A stretch of DNA of 47,010 bases from Methylococcales bacterium (GTDB taxonomy: Bacteria > Pseudomonadota > Gammaproteobacteria > JABHGC01): assembly GCA_018672285.1 (NCBI GenBank), contig JABHGC010000197.1, forward strand, positions 1-47,010, written 5' to 3'. The first letter of the stretch is position 1; each line of letters begins with the position of its first letter. Below, one piece after another: positions 7,592 to 17,062 of this stretch. A program made the position numbers and the translations under genes. Under the pieces are notes generated by a model. It was not told the origin of the DNA and ran no database searches. It was given only the letters and a program-made list of their open reading frames with translations.

Positions 7592-9415
7592 TTATTGCCA
7601 GTCGATATCGGTTGTTGGTAGCCAGCCTTCACCACCATTTCGGTTGATCCTGACTTTAGACCAGTCACCCTCAGTTTCAAGCTCGGTGACTTGGTCGCGG
7701 GTATAACGACAACGTCCGCCATTACAGAGGTTTTCTAACTTAAACCCAACAACATAATCATTGGTTTGGCTGCAACTGAGCTGGGCACAGTTGCGTAAAA
7801 ATCGGTACCAAAGGGTGTTACTGCCAATACCTGAACGTTGTGCGACAGGGGGTGGTGTAGGCGGTGTCGCTTCAGTGAGGGTTGCCCAATCTGCCAAGGT
7901 GCTGTTCGGCAGTATAAAACCGCCATAGACATAACCGGTCTGGCCACCATATTCAACTTGGTAGTAGATGTAATTGGCAGTGCCTTGTACGTGGGTGTTA
8001 ACCACATTGACAACCGTATCGTTTGGAATGGCTGTGATTAAGCTGCCACCTGGTGTTCTCCGCATATTAATGCCAGTGCTAGCTGTAATCAGAATGCTTT
8101 GCCCTGCTTGCGGGATGAGGGTGACGTCTGCTTGGTCTGTAGGCTCTGTCCACAGCATGTCATCGCTTTCTTTACCCGCATACACATAGCCAATTTTACC
8201 GGCGTGCTGTATTTGGTAGTAGCGTTTGAGTAGCTCTGAGTCAGTGACCACAAAATCCAGCACTTGGTAGTTTGCGCCAGATACAGATTGGTTTATTTTG
8301 GTGCCACCTGGTGTGGTTCGGACATTGATGTTCTTGAGTAAGGTTACGGCTGTGCCAACCCCCCGTAAATTGTCTATGGCGTGAATGCACTGGTGGCGGT
8401 CATATAGCGTTTTACTGAATTTAGCCGCTTGGCTGTCTGAAAAATCAGTGGCAGCACCTGAGAAGCTGCCAAAGGCGACTAAACAAGCACTGTCTTGTGC
8501 TTGCTCGACGCATTCTAATTTACCTTCAGCAAGGATGCAGTGTTCTCCATTGCTGAGTTTTAACAGCTGATCTATTGGGTCTGCTGGGGTTGTGCCACCA
8601 TCATTGCTGCAGTTGTTTCTCTCTTCGGCGATACAAACAGAGTCAATAGGGGAGGTTGCTTGGGTATCGGCAACATTGTTTAACCATGATTCATTGTCAT
8701 ACTTGCTGACAAAACCTTCATCATTACGTGTCCACTTGTGATCAGGGTTGGTAAACCTGCAAATTTGGCTTGGGCCACCGTTATAGGCAGAGTAAGCGGC
8801 TCTCGCTCGGGTTCTCCAACTACTGGCTGAAGGGACACAGGATTGCTCAGGTGCACGTTTCCAAGCCGCGTAAAATTCTTCCATGCCTTGCATAATGTTG
8901 GTGATAACATGCCAGCCTGCACCATTGTTAATGTCGGCAAAATGCCAGCGGTCATCTATTTGCATTAAGCCGTGGCCATGGCCCGAATCTCCGCGCATCA
9001 TTTTGACTCGGCCATCGCTGGCCTCGCGGTAGTGGCTCCAAAAACTCTCTTAGTGCGTTTTAGCATAAACGGCTTGTTGCCAGGCTTGTATCTCAGCATT
9101 GCTAACAGAGGGTTTACGTTGTTTGATGTAGTATTCACTTAAATCGCGTACCACGGCATACAAATCATTCATGTAGCGGTTGCGTTCTGCACTTTCATCG
9201 TTGCTATCGTCAAAGATAATGGGGCTGAATTGGTCAATGACAGTTTGTGGGTCAGCAAAAGGTTTAACATCACAGGCTGAAGGTGCTCGGCCAAATTTCC
9301 AGCTACCACCAACGCGGTGTTCACACTTCCAGTTATCAGCTGTGTCGTTTTTAGCGGCATGAGCGCTCGGTAAGAAGCATAGGCTTAAGGCAAGGAGTTT
9401 GATCCAAGTCGGCAT
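7592..9415 (-). pseudogene. Secreted lysozyme-like/SLT protein with SH3-like domains, interrupted by an in-frame TAA
   Basis: One continuous frame runs from ATG 9415 to the stop at 7592, broken only by TAA at 9050-9052. The 5' part encodes a signal peptide (MPTWIKLLALSLCFLPSAHA) and about 100 residues. Directly after the TAA the frame continues ESFWSHYREASDGRVK, then GHGHGLMQIDDRWHF, the pattern of a transglycosylase/lysozyme catalytic domain with the likely catalytic Glu immediately after the stop. Two SH3-like modules follow (INVRTTPGGTKI and INMRRTPGGSLI), then a third Cys-rich one ending GWLPTTDIDW. CAA to TAA would explain the break. If repaired the product is about 607 residues, exported and acting on peptidoglycan. 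An isolated downstream ORF can begin at 9001 but lacks both the signal peptide and the Glu. Confidence 0.8.
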
Positions 9416-9528
9416 GAGAGACCTCGTGTAAACAGAATATTTTCAATGCCATAGATAATCTCGAAGCTGCTGCTACAAAGCAATATGACAAGGGGTGGTT
9501 GGCAAGGTTTAGCCGATGGTCGGTAAGG

Positions 9529-9894
9529 CTAGCTCGATAACCACGCTTCTGCGTCTGTTTTTTGGTCATGATTAAAAGCCTTAATGTCTAGACCAGGGTA
9601 TAAAGCCCCCTCTAACTCACTGGCTTTCTGTAACCAAGCTTTGTCCGTTAATACGGCGACACGGTCAAACTTTCTCATTAGTCTAAACATGGCTGGTAGG
9701 CGTGAAAATTCAACGCCAATAGCGCCAAGTGACGGCAGGTGAAAGTCAAAAAATTTATACAGCATTTTGCCATTTTCAATGTTGTCTGACTTGCTGATCA
9801 GGTCGTCTATTGCCGCTTTCATCTCTTCAGCGTTTAACTTATCGCTGATCTCAATATCTAAACGATTGGCGCCGTTTGGTATGACTTTAAACAT
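9529..9894 (-). CDS. SpoIIAA-like (STAS-fold) protein
   Basis: 121 residues. The sequence follows the SpoIIAA-like family: MFKVIPNGANRLDIEISDKLNAEE at the start, a central LYKFFDFHLPS, then RVAVLTDKAWLQKASELEGALYPGLDIKAF. These small cytoplasmic proteins have a STAS/CRAL-TRIO-like fold and probably bind a lipophilic ligand. No reaction is established. It is monocistronic, with about 95 bases to metW upstream and 110 to the broken lysozyme gene downstream. Confidence 0.75.
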   Translation of the reverse strand: MFKVIPNGANRLDIEISDKLNAEEMKAAIDDLISKSDNIENGKMLYKFFDFHLPSLGAIGVEFSRLPAMFRLMRKFDRVAVLTDKAWLQKASELEGALYPGLDIKAFNHDQKTDAEAWLSS

Positions 9895-9990
9895 AAATAC
9901 TCCAATTCATCCATCGATGTTTTGCCCAATTTTACTGTGACATTATGATATCAATTTGAGACTGTCGAGCTATTTTAAGGTTAAGCGGGC

Positions 9991-10593
9991 TTAAGCTTTC
10001 GTGAATTGGTATAGCGCGATTTGGCCAAACCAGTTGGGGAACCACTTGGTGAGCAAGCGCGTTTGATGGGATAAATCAACGACGGTACGCTGAGTGATGG
10101 TGATGTGCTTTTCATGGCACAGTTTTTCAAAGTCACGCAAGGTGCATAAATGGATGTTGGGGGAGTTATACCACTCGTAAGGCAGCAAGTTAGACAACGG
10201 CATTCTACCTTTGAAGAATAACCGCAACCGGTTTTCCCAATAGCCAAAATTAGGGAAGGTAATAATGCCACTTTTACCAATCCGAGCCATTTCGTCAATG
10301 AGGACGTCAGGTTGTTTAATGGCTTGTAAGGTTTGCGCCATAATCACAAAATCAAAGCTGTTACTGGCAAAATCAAGCTTTCCTGTGTCTAAGTCACGGT
10401 GCAGCACATTGACCCCTGCGCGAATACCATCCGCGATTTTATCCACTTCAATTTCTAAGCCATAGCCGGTGATGTTATGACGTTCTTTCAGGTGTGATAA
10501 TAATGCGCCACGGCCACAGCCTAAATCGAGGACTCGGCTATTGGGTCTGATCCAATCACTGATGATGCTTAAGTCGGCGCGAAGTTTGGTCAT
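9991..10593 (-). CDS. metW: Methionine biosynthesis protein MetW
   Basis: 200 residues with a Rossmann methyltransferase fold. The SAM-binding motif [12 protein letters not shown] is at 21-32, and [25 protein letters not shown] and [14 protein letters not shown] are characteristic of MetW. MetW partners MetX; its exact catalytic role is unsettled. The start overlaps the metX stop by four bases (ATGA, 10590-10593), giving the usual translationally coupled metX-metW pair. Confidence 0.93.
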   Translation of the reverse strand: MTKLRADLSIISDWIRPNSRVLDLGCGRGALLSHLKERHNITGYGLEIEVDKIADGIRAGVNVLHRDLDTGKLDFASNSFDFVIMAQTLQAIKQPDVLIDEMARIGKSGIITFPNFGYWENRLRLFFKGRMPLSNLLPYEWYNSPNIHLCTLRDFEKLCHEKHITITQRTVVDLSHQTRLLTKWFPNWFGQIALYQFTKA

Positions 10594-11732
10594 GCGGGAA
10601 TATCCTTAGCGACTCGGCTCATGTAGGCGTAGAAAAGGTTCATGTAGTCTGGCAAAGGCAGTAGAAAAGCATCATGCCCTTGATGGGCTTCAATCTCAGC
10701 GTAACTAACGACTTTATCGGCTTCAACCAATGCGTGCACAATTTCTTGAGAGCGTTCAGGGGCAAAGCGCCAGTCACTGGTGAAGGACACCACAAAACAT
10801 TGCGCTTTGATTTGTTTGAACGCTTTGACGAGATCACCATCAAACGCTTGTGCTGGGTCAAAGTAGTCTAGGGCTTTGGTCATGAGTAAATAGGTGTTGG
10901 CATCAAAGCGATCAACAAAGCTGGTGCCTTGGTAACGCAAATAGCTCTCAACTTGAAACTCAACATCAAAGCCGTAGTTGATTTTGCCTGAGCGTAATTC
11001 CCGGCCAAACTTTTTACGCATGGCATCATCAGATAAGTAGGTAATGTGCCCGAGCATACGCGCTAGCATTAAACCTCGTTTGGGTACGGTGCCTTTCTCA
11101 ATGTAATGGCCCTCGTGAAAATCGGGGTCTGAGAGAATAGCCTGGCGTGAAACTTCGTTAAAGCCGATATTTTGCGCGGAAAGTTTCGGTGCTGCGGCAA
11201 TGATGATGGCGTGTTTTAGGTCGTTGGGGTAGTCAATGGCCCATTGCATGACTTGCATCCCACCTAAACTGCCACCAATGATCGCAGCCCAGGTTTGTAT
11301 CTCTAATTTATCGGAGAAAAGCCGTTGGGTTTTTACCCAGTCTGTCACAGTGACAATGGGGAAGTCGGGGCCGTACATTTTACCTGTCTCAGGGTTAATG
11401 CTTGCAGGGCCTGTTGAACCTTTACAATGGCCAATATTATTCAGGGCAACAACAAAAAATTGGTTGGTATCGATTGGCTTACCAGGGCCAATGGCGTTTT
11501 CCCACCAGCCGGGCTTTTTGTCGTCTTCATTGTGGTAGCCGGCGGCATGATGATCACCTGAGAGGGCATGACAAATTAACACCGCATTACTATGGTCAGC
11601 ATTAAGCTCACCGTAGGTTTCATAGGTGATGTCCCATTTTGGAATGGTTTTTCCACACGCTAGGGTTAAGGGTTGGTCAAAATGCAGTGTTTGCGATTCA
11701 ACCAAACCAACGGAATCATCAGGAATTGGCAT
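10590..11732 (-). CDS. metX: Homoserine O-acyltransferase MetX
   Basis: This alpha/beta hydrolase-fold enzyme activates homoserine by O-acylation, the first committed step to methionine. It has 380 residues, full length. The nucleophile Ser155 is in [10 protein letters not shown], the Asp in TSDWRF and the His in [11 protein letters not shown] near the C-terminus. The opening [20 protein letters not shown] and the LSGDHHAAG and [10 protein letters not shown] segments are standard. Proteobacterial MetX enzymes can use succinyl-CoA or acetyl-CoA, and the sequence alone does not let me decide. It is the first gene of the metX-metW operon, with its promoter in the 145-base gap to the divergent 11878 gene. 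Confidence 0.95.
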   Translation of the reverse strand: MPIPDDSVGLVESQTLHFDQPLTLACGKTIPKWDITYETYGELNADHSNAVLICHALSGDHHAAGYHNEDDKKPGWWENAIGPGKPIDTNQFFVVALNNIGHCKGSTGPASINPETGKMYGPDFPIVTVTDWVKTQRLFSDKLEIQTWAAIIGGSLGGMQVMQWAIDYPNDLKHAIIIAAAPKLSAQNIGFNEVSRQAILSDPDFHEGHYIEKGTVPKRGLMLARMLGHITYLSDDAMRKKFGRELRSGKINYGFDVEFQVESYLRYQGTSFVDRFDANTYLLMTKALDYFDPAQAFDGDLVKAFKQIKAQCFVVSFTSDWRFAPERSQEIVHALVEADKVVSYAEIEAHQGHDAFLLPLPDYMNLFYAYMSRVAKDIPA

Positions 11733-11877
11733 AAAATTGTGTCAATAATTGTTTGCAAGCCAGTCAGTCTAATGGCTGCGAGGGTTTAGTGCAAGATGCT
11801 CGTGTTAAATCCTTGTATGTTAAGTGATTCAGCACCATGGTAAGTATTTCCAGTGAGTGAATAACCGTAGGTTTTTA

Positions 11878-12297
11878 ATGATTTCAAAAAGTATGACTGA
11901 AAAGCGCTATTTGTGTGATGGCCCTTTTTCTGCAAAAACGCAGTGGGTGGTTTGCCCACTTAATATCCGGGTTAAAGACAAACACTTTAATGGGGCATTG
12001 GCACAACTGAAAGAATTGCTGGTTGCGTTAGGTGTAAGCCTTGAGCTGCAGCCGCAGGGGGCGAGTGTTGAGTTGTTGCCTATGGAAGGTCAGTTTCAAG
12101 ATTGCCAACCCAATATCTCGTTGATATCAGGAGATAAAGAGACGCAACAAGTGAGTACCGAGCAATATGTGGTGCTTCGCTTTACCGGTGACTGTGCTTT
12201 TTGGTCGAAGGCTGAAGCGGTCGCGGCTATTTTAGATCAGCTGTCGGTTTGGATCGATCGCTATCGGGGGAATAAGCTGATAGATTTTACTCGGTAA
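11878..12297 (+). CDS. Hypothetical protein, 139 aa
   Basis: I do not recognise this family. The product is a soluble alpha/beta protein with no signal or membrane segment: TQWVVCPLNIRVKDKHFNGALAQLKELL, then VLRFTGDCAFWSK and a C-terminal helix AAILDQLSVWIDRYRG. I prefer ATG 11878, which has TAGG about eight bases upstream; GTG 11857 and ATG 11893 are alternatives. It is divergent from metX and precedes a tiny membrane protein gene. Confidence 0.6.
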   Translation: MISKSMTEKRYLCDGPFSAKTQWVVCPLNIRVKDKHFNGALAQLKELLVALGVSLELQPQGASVELLPMEGQFQDCQPNISLISGDKETQQVSTEQYVVLRFTGDCAFWSKAEAVAAILDQLSVWIDRYRGNKLIDFTR

Positions 12298-12342
12298 TAA
12301 AAAATGCGCTGAGGGGTTGGATGTCTAAAATGGTTAAGATCG

Positions 12343-12546
12343 ATGCAAAAAGTGTTTATGTCTGGTTTTAAAGCGAACCAGCCTTACCTGAATATTTTTT
12401 TAACCCTTGGCATTCTCGGTTTCGCATTGGGCTGGGGGAGTGGAGGCTGGTTGCCTGCAATGATAGGAATGGTTATTGGTGTTGTGGTGATTCCGCTGAG
12501 CTTTATTGCCATGATTGCGCTGTGGTCGTTTATTCAAGGTCGTTAG
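12343..12546 (+). CDS. Small membrane protein, 67 aa
   Basis: Two hydrophobic helices, YLNIFLTLGILGFALGW and MIGMVIGVVVIPLSFIAMIA, are joined by a Gly-rich turn (GSGGWLPA). Start at ATG 12343, with ATG 12358 as an alternative; neither has a strong ribosome binding site. It probably belongs with the preceding gene, 45 bases upstream. Its stop overlaps the stop of the convergent hydrolase gene (12543-12546). Function unknown. Confidence 0.5.
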   Translation: MQKVFMSGFKANQPYLNIFLTLGILGFALGWGSGGWLPAMIGMVIGVVVIPLSFIAMIALWSFIQGR

Positions 12547-13343
12547 TTGAGTGGGTCAATAAACTGTTGAATCGCATTGTAGACGAGGGTTGCATGGCGA
12601 GAGAGTAAATCGTTGTGTCCGCCTTCCTTTACCGCCAGAAATTGTTTGGGTTCTTTGGCGGCGGCAAATAGGTCTTGGCCCATGTTAATGGGTAATACGC
12701 GGTCTTGTTCGCCATGTACCAACAATAGAGGTGCCGTATTTTTAGGGATTTTTTCTAACGAATTAAACGGGTTTTGGAAAGGAATTAACCAGCTTATGCC
12801 TCGGTACTTGGCCACGTTTTTACCTGATGATAATGGTGACAGCAGAATAAGCCCTGCATAAGGGTGATACTGGGCGAGTTCGACAGCGACGGTGGTTCCT
12901 AAAGAACGGCCGTAGAGGAAGATCTCCTCGGTACGAAACCCTTGGGCTTGTAAGTAAGCGAGCCCTGCAGCAGCATCTTTATAAATACCACCCTCTGACG
13001 GGCTGCCTTCACTTAAACCATAACCTCGATAGTCCATTAACAGGACATTCAAGCCATAAGAATGAAACACTTCAGCTTCAGGCAGTCGGTCAGATGCATT
13101 CCCAGCATTGCCATGAAATAGCAGTAAGGCTTTGTTAGCCTTGGGGTTGGGTAAGAAGTAACTGGAGATATTAACGTGGTCTGCCGTTTTTAAGGTGACA
13201 CGTTGAATGTCGGTATCAAAATCAGCAAGGTCATAACTTTCACCCGGGCTTGGATGAAAGGTCGCTTTGTTCACAAATGAGGTGCAACCAACAAATAGGC
13301 TGCTTAATAAGGCCACAAGTAAGACGCGTTTACGCGTCGGCAT
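12543..13343 (-). CDS. Alpha/beta hydrolase lipoprotein
   Basis: A serine hydrolase predicted to be lipid-anchored outside the cytoplasm. From ATG 13343 the signal MPTRKRVLLVALLSSLFVGC ends in a lipobox with Cys20. The catalytic triad is visible: Ser147 in YGRSLGT, Asp214 in GEQDRV and His243 in GGHND. The oxyanion region LLLFHGNAGN and the DYRGYGLSEG strand fit the YfhR/BEM46-like group. An upstream in-frame start at 13373 would spoil the signal peptide. The gene starts 14 bases inside the end of the dynamin-like GTPase gene, so the two are coupled. Substrate unknown. Confidence 0.82.
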   Translation of the reverse strand: MPTRKRVLLVALLSSLFVGCTSFVNKATFHPSPGESYDLADFDTDIQRVTLKTADHVNISSYFLPNPKANKALLLFHGNAGNASDRLPEAEVFHSYGLNVLLMDYRGYGLSEGSPSEGGIYKDAAAGLAYLQAQGFRTEEIFLYGRSLGTTVAVELAQYHPYAGLILLSPLSSGKNVAKYRGISWLIPFQNPFNSLEKIPKNTAPLLLVHGEQDRVLPINMGQDLFAAAKEPKQFLAVKEGGHNDLLSRHATLVYNAIQQFIDPLN

Positions 13344-15276
13344 GAAGGCCTGGAATATCTTGGTGGATCGCATTGTCTAATGCTAACAAAGAATTTAAAT
13401 GTTTTTCAAGAATGGCGTCGTGTTTTTCAAGCTCCGCTATTTTTTGTTGTAAATGATCTTTCGATTTGGTCATTTTACGCAAGGTTTCTAAGCGGCTTTC
13501 CATGTGTTGTTTGTAATCTTTAAGCTGTACTTTGAGAGGGTTCAACGCTGTTTTTGTCCAAGGCAATGCACGCTTTTGATTTTTCTCGAAAATATCACGA
13601 GCTCTTTTGACCAAGAGGTTTAAAAACTTCTTAATCACAAAGCCTGATTCAGTCACCAAGAGTGTTGGGTTGTTTCGAAAGGCTTCGGCTTCGCGTTGTA
13701 ATAATTCAAATTCGGTGTGAAAATCATTAGTCGAAAACATTCGAGGAGGGACTGCTGTCATGCCGTATTCCTGGCGAAATTTACGGTAGGTGGAGCTCAC
13801 CAACTTTCGGGTTTGATCTGCTCGGCTATTAATTTCTAACACGGCGGTTTCAATGCCTTGAAATAAATCTTCCATCGCAGATTTTAGGCCAAAGGTGGTC
13901 CAACGGTTTTCCATTTCAGCGGTGCCACGCGCCACATGCATATCAAAAGCGGTGAGGCTTAAGGCATCCATTAAGTTGCGGCCATGTTGTTCTAAGATTT
14001 TTTGACTGGCTTGGAAGTTCTCTACATTTTTCATGTAGATGGTTTGTTCTTCACGTGTTTTTTGCATGAGCTTAATGACCACGTCTTGGTTTTTGTGCTC
14101 TAAATTACCAAGCTCAGTCTTCTGCTTTTTTATGTTGCCAGAGCGGTGCTCTAACATTTTTTTGGTGTTATTTAACAAATGGCCTATTTCATGGTTAATG
14201 GTGTCCATGATGATGGCTTGTTTGTTGTCTAACAAGTCTTCAGATAAATACTGCTCTAAACTCAGTAAGTTACTTTTTTCGAGTAATTCCTCATCGTTTT
14301 TGACTTTGGCAATTAAACCTTTTTGAGCTGAAATCGGAAACACTTTTTTCGAGTCAATGTTAAGAATAGAGGCTGTATTTTGGCATTGTTCGTTGATGGT
14401 GGCCTGAATGGTTGCCGAGTCATGTAACTCATCCCACAATGAGTCAATTTTGTTCAACACCACCATTAAACCATTGGTATGGACATTAATATGGTGTTTC
14501 CAAATCTCTAAATCACTACGAGTCACACCGGTATCTGCCGAGAGTAAAAACAGAATAGCTTGGGCATTTGGCAACATATTGATGGTCAGTTCAGGCTCTG
14601 ACCCTAGTGCGTTAAGCCCGGGTGTGTCTAAAATGGTCACGCCTTGTTTGAGTAAGGGGTGAGGGAAAGATATTAAGGCATGGCGCCAGCAAGGGATTTC
14701 AGCAAAAGAGGCTTTGCCACCTTGTTTGTCGTTGTTTAGCTCATTGAGCATTTCATCATCATAAAGTCCCAGCTTTTTGGCTTCATCAATGGAAACGCGT
14801 TTGACCTGAACGACTTCTTTTAAGGCTTCTTGCATTTGTTCAGGGTTGTCTAAGTCTAAATCAATTCGGTGCCAAGCTTCTGGTCTGTTTCGGTACTCCA
14901 AAATGGTGGTATCGGTATTACGGGTGTCAATTGGGAGTAATTGAATATAGGCACTGTCTTGCTCATTATCATAAAAAATTTCAGTAGGACACATCGTGGT
15001 TCTACCCGCAGAAGAGGGTAGAAGGCGGCGCCCAAAATCAGCAAAAAATATGGCGTTGATGAGTTCAGATTTACCCCGGGAAAACTCTGCAACGAAGGCA
15101 ATGGTCAGTTTATCTTCCCGAATGACTTTTAACGTGTGCTCTATGCGACTATCGGTTTCGTCAGTGGCGATTTTTCGCTCGTGTAACCACGCTTTAAATT
15201 TGAGAATATTGGCTGCGAGGCCTTTTTTCCAGTCATTGTAGCTATTTAATTGTTCTTTAAAATCAACGTATTGCAT
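13330..15276 (-). CDS. Dynamin-family GTPase-like protein
   Basis: 648 residues. The GTPase motifs are clear: P-loop AEFSRGKS at 63-70 (first position Ala instead of Gly), RTTMCPTE as switch I, DTPG at 217-220 and NKID at 275-278. A long helical region with coiled coils follows (roughly 360-640), as in bacterial dynamin-like proteins that bind or remodel membranes. No transmembrane segment is evident. The gene overlaps the lipoprotein hydrolase gene downstream, which may hint at envelope function. It is conserved in type, but its physiological role is unknown. Confidence 0.8.
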   Translation of the reverse strand: MQYVDFKEQLNSYNDWKKGLAANILKFKAWLHERKIATDETDSRIEHTLKVIREDKLTIAFVAEFSRGKSELINAIFFADFGRRLLPSSAGRTTMCPTEIFYDNEQDSAYIQLLPIDTRNTDTTILEYRNRPEAWHRIDLDLDNPEQMQEALKEVVQVKRVSIDEAKKLGLYDDEMLNELNNDKQGGKASFAEIPCWRHALISFPHPLLKQGVTILDTPGLNALGSEPELTINMLPNAQAILFLLSADTGVTRSDLEIWKHHINVHTNGLMVVLNKIDSLWDELHDSATIQATINEQCQNTASILNIDSKKVFPISAQKGLIAKVKNDEELLEKSNLLSLEQYLSEDLLDNKQAIIMDTINHEIGHLLNNTKKMLEHRSGNIKKQKTELGNLEHKNQDVVIKLMQKTREEQTIYMKNVENFQASQKILEQHGRNLMDALSLTAFDMHVARGTAEMENRWTTFGLKSAMEDLFQGIETAVLEINSRADQTRKLVSSTYRKFRQEYGMTAVPPRMFSTNDFHTEFELLQREAEAFRNNPTLLVTESGFVIKKFLNLLVKRARDIFEKNQKRALPWTKTALNPLKVQLKDYKQHMESRLETLRKMTKSKDHLQQKIAELEKHDAILEKHLNSLLALDNAIHQDIPGLHADA

Positions 15277-15326
15277 GGTAAATTTCCGGCGGAAAAAGAT
15301 AAACTGATAGACTCAGTGTAGTCTAT

Positions 15327-15600
15327 TTACGAGTTTTGACACCACTTAGGAATATTTTTAGGGCAGTCAATGCAGACGGTTTTTTGCGGGCTGATTTCCC
15401 CTTTTGTGATTGTGATTTGTTTTTGGGGGGTGGCGAACTGCGTCGCAAGGTAGGCAATGATGGCTTGGTTGGCTTTGCCGTCCACCGGTGGGGCATTGAC
15501 TTTGCTCGCTAATGATGTCGGTTACCTCTGTTTTGCGTGCGCTTGGGATGGCTTTCAAGTGAATGAATAATTGATCGCCATCCCAGTGAAAAAAACTCAA
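15327..15600 (-). pseudogene. yggU: yggU (DUF167 family), frameshifted
   Basis: A TTG start at 15600 (overlapping the yggT stop) gives FHWDGDQLFIHLKAIPSARKTEV, the normal YggU beginning. After TDIIS, around 15500-15512, the sequence only makes sense in another frame: KVNAPPVDGKANQAI, then ATPQKQITITKGE, ending at TAA 15327-15329. The usual 5-6 residue strand before K-V-N-A-P-P-V-D-G-K-A is missing, so the lesion is probably a small deletion that also changed the frame, not a one-base error. YggU proteins are small and of unknown function, and normally sit after yggT, as here. Confidence 0.8.
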
Positions 15601-16178
15601 AGCAGTGGTTTTGAGATGGGGCCTGCCAAACTCATGATGAGCGGAATCAATAGTATTTGGGTGACGATGATGGCCATCATGGCCAGCATTGGTGAGAAGT
15701 CCATACCTGCAATCGGGGGCACTCTTCTGAAAGGTTTAAGAATGGGCTGGGTCACACTGTCTAATACAGACAAAATCGGGTTGTAGTTTCCAGGGCTTAA
15801 CCAGCTGGCGATGATGACGACGAGAATGGCAAACCAATACACGGTTAGCATTAAGTCCACTAGGCTCGCGAGGGTACTGACCAACATTAATAGTGTCCCT
15901 ACAGAAACGCCCTTTATCGCAGTGACCAAAATTAACAGGACTAACTGTAATATAAACAGTAATACAAATGAGGCGGTATCAATGCTACCAATCGATGGGA
16001 TGACTCGGCGCATCGGCACTAAAATGGGGGATGTGAGCTTGACTGTAAATTGAGAAATAGGGTTATAAAAATCCGCTTTGGTATATTGCAGCATGAGTCT
16101 AAACATCACGACCACGATGAGGACGTTAAAGGGCACTTGTAGTATGAAGATTAACGCCTGTTCTAACGGATCACTCAC
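15597..16178 (-). CDS. yggT: YggT family membrane protein
   Basis: 193 residues with two copies of the YGGT unit. Each has a hydrophobic pair and an amphipathic motif: FYNPISQFTVKLTSPILVPMRRVIP in the first and YNPILSVLDSVTQPILKPFRRVPP in the second. It is an inner-membrane protein of poorly defined function (linked to osmotic or division processes in some bacteria). It overlaps proC upstream by four bases and the broken yggU downstream. Confidence 0.9.
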   Translation of the reverse strand: MSDPLEQALIFILQVPFNVLIVVVMFRLMLQYTKADFYNPISQFTVKLTSPILVPMRRVIPSIGSIDTASFVLLFILQLVLLILVTAIKGVSVGTLLMLVSTLASLVDLMLTVYWFAILVVIIASWLSPGNYNPILSVLDSVTQPILKPFRRVPPIAGMDFSPMLAMMAIIVTQILLIPLIMSLAGPISKPLL

Positions 16179-17002
16179 TTTTCATCTCCAAATTGTTGCG
16201 ATAATTCGATGGAACGGTTGAAAGCCGCTTCTACTGCAGTATGTACTGTTTGTCTCAATTGGCTGTTTTCAAAAGATAAAATGGCTTTTTCTGTGGTGCC
16301 GCCAGGGGAGGTCACATTCTTTCGTAGAATCGGTAAGTCGTTATCTGAGGTTGCGGCCATTTTGGCCGAGCCTAAAGCTGTTTGTAGCGTGAGCTGGTGT
16401 GCAACGTCTGGGTTTAAGCCCAGTGCTTGTGCCGCATTTTCCATGGCCTCCATAAATAAAAAGAAGTAAGCAGGGCCGCTACCGGATAAGGCGGTGACTA
16501 AATCTAAATCACTTTCTGAGTCAACCCAAGCGGTCATACCGACAGCCCCTAATATGGTGTCAGCGATTTGCTTTTGAGTGTCAGTGACAGCCGCATTGGC
16601 ATACAAACCGGTTGCACCTGTTTGCACGAGTGCGGGGGTGTTGGGCATTGTGCGGATGATGCTGCAGTCCCCCAACCAATTTTGGATGTGGCCTGTTTGA
16701 ATACCGGCTGCGATGGAGATAATTAAAGGCTGATTCTGTTGTACTTGGTCTGTAATTTCTTCCGTGACAGACCGCATGAATTGGGGTTTCACGGCCAAAA
16801 TAATGACATGGGCATTGGCAACCGCTTCACGGTTATTGGCGTTGGTTTGTACTTGGTATTGTTGATGCATTTGTTCGAGTTTGTTTTGATCGCAATCAGC
16901 GACAACAATATTTTGATTGAGCCATCCGTGTTGGATGAGTCCGCCAATGATGCTACTGGCCATGTTGCCAGCACCAATGAAGGTGATTTTAGTGGTTTCC
17001 AT
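16175..17002 (-). CDS. proC: Pyrroline-5-carboxylate reductase
   Basis: ProC reduces pyrroline-5-carboxylate to proline with NAD(P)H. It has 275 residues, normal size. The Rossmann start ITFIGAGNMASSIIGGL is intact, as are VILAVKPQF, IRTMPNTPALV, the ALSGSGPAYFFLF catalytic/dimer segment and the C-terminal VTSPGGTTEKA. It sits in the yggS-proC-yggT-yggU cluster common in gammaproteobacteria and is coupled by overlap to yggT. Confidence 0.96.
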   Translation of the reverse strand: METTKITFIGAGNMASSIIGGLIQHGWLNQNIVVADCDQNKLEQMHQQYQVQTNANNREAVANAHVIILAVKPQFMRSVTEEITDQVQQNQPLIISIAAGIQTGHIQNWLGDCSIIRTMPNTPALVQTGATGLYANAAVTDTQKQIADTILGAVGMTAWVDSESDLDLVTALSGSGPAYFFLFMEAMENAAQALGLNPDVAHQLTLQTALGSAKMAATSDNDLPILRKNVTSPGGTTEKAILSFENSQLRQTVHTAVEAAFNRSIELSQQFGDEK

Positions 17003-17062
17003 GCGGGCTTAGATCGTCCTTGAAGGGGAATTTCTCGATTATGGCATAGTCAGATGGGGTTT

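Noticed and set aside
9050..9052. Stop-codon readthrough or recoding in the lysozyme-like gene
   Set aside because: TAA is not used for selenocysteine or pyrrolysine and no recoding structure is evident; a CAA to TAA change explains it.
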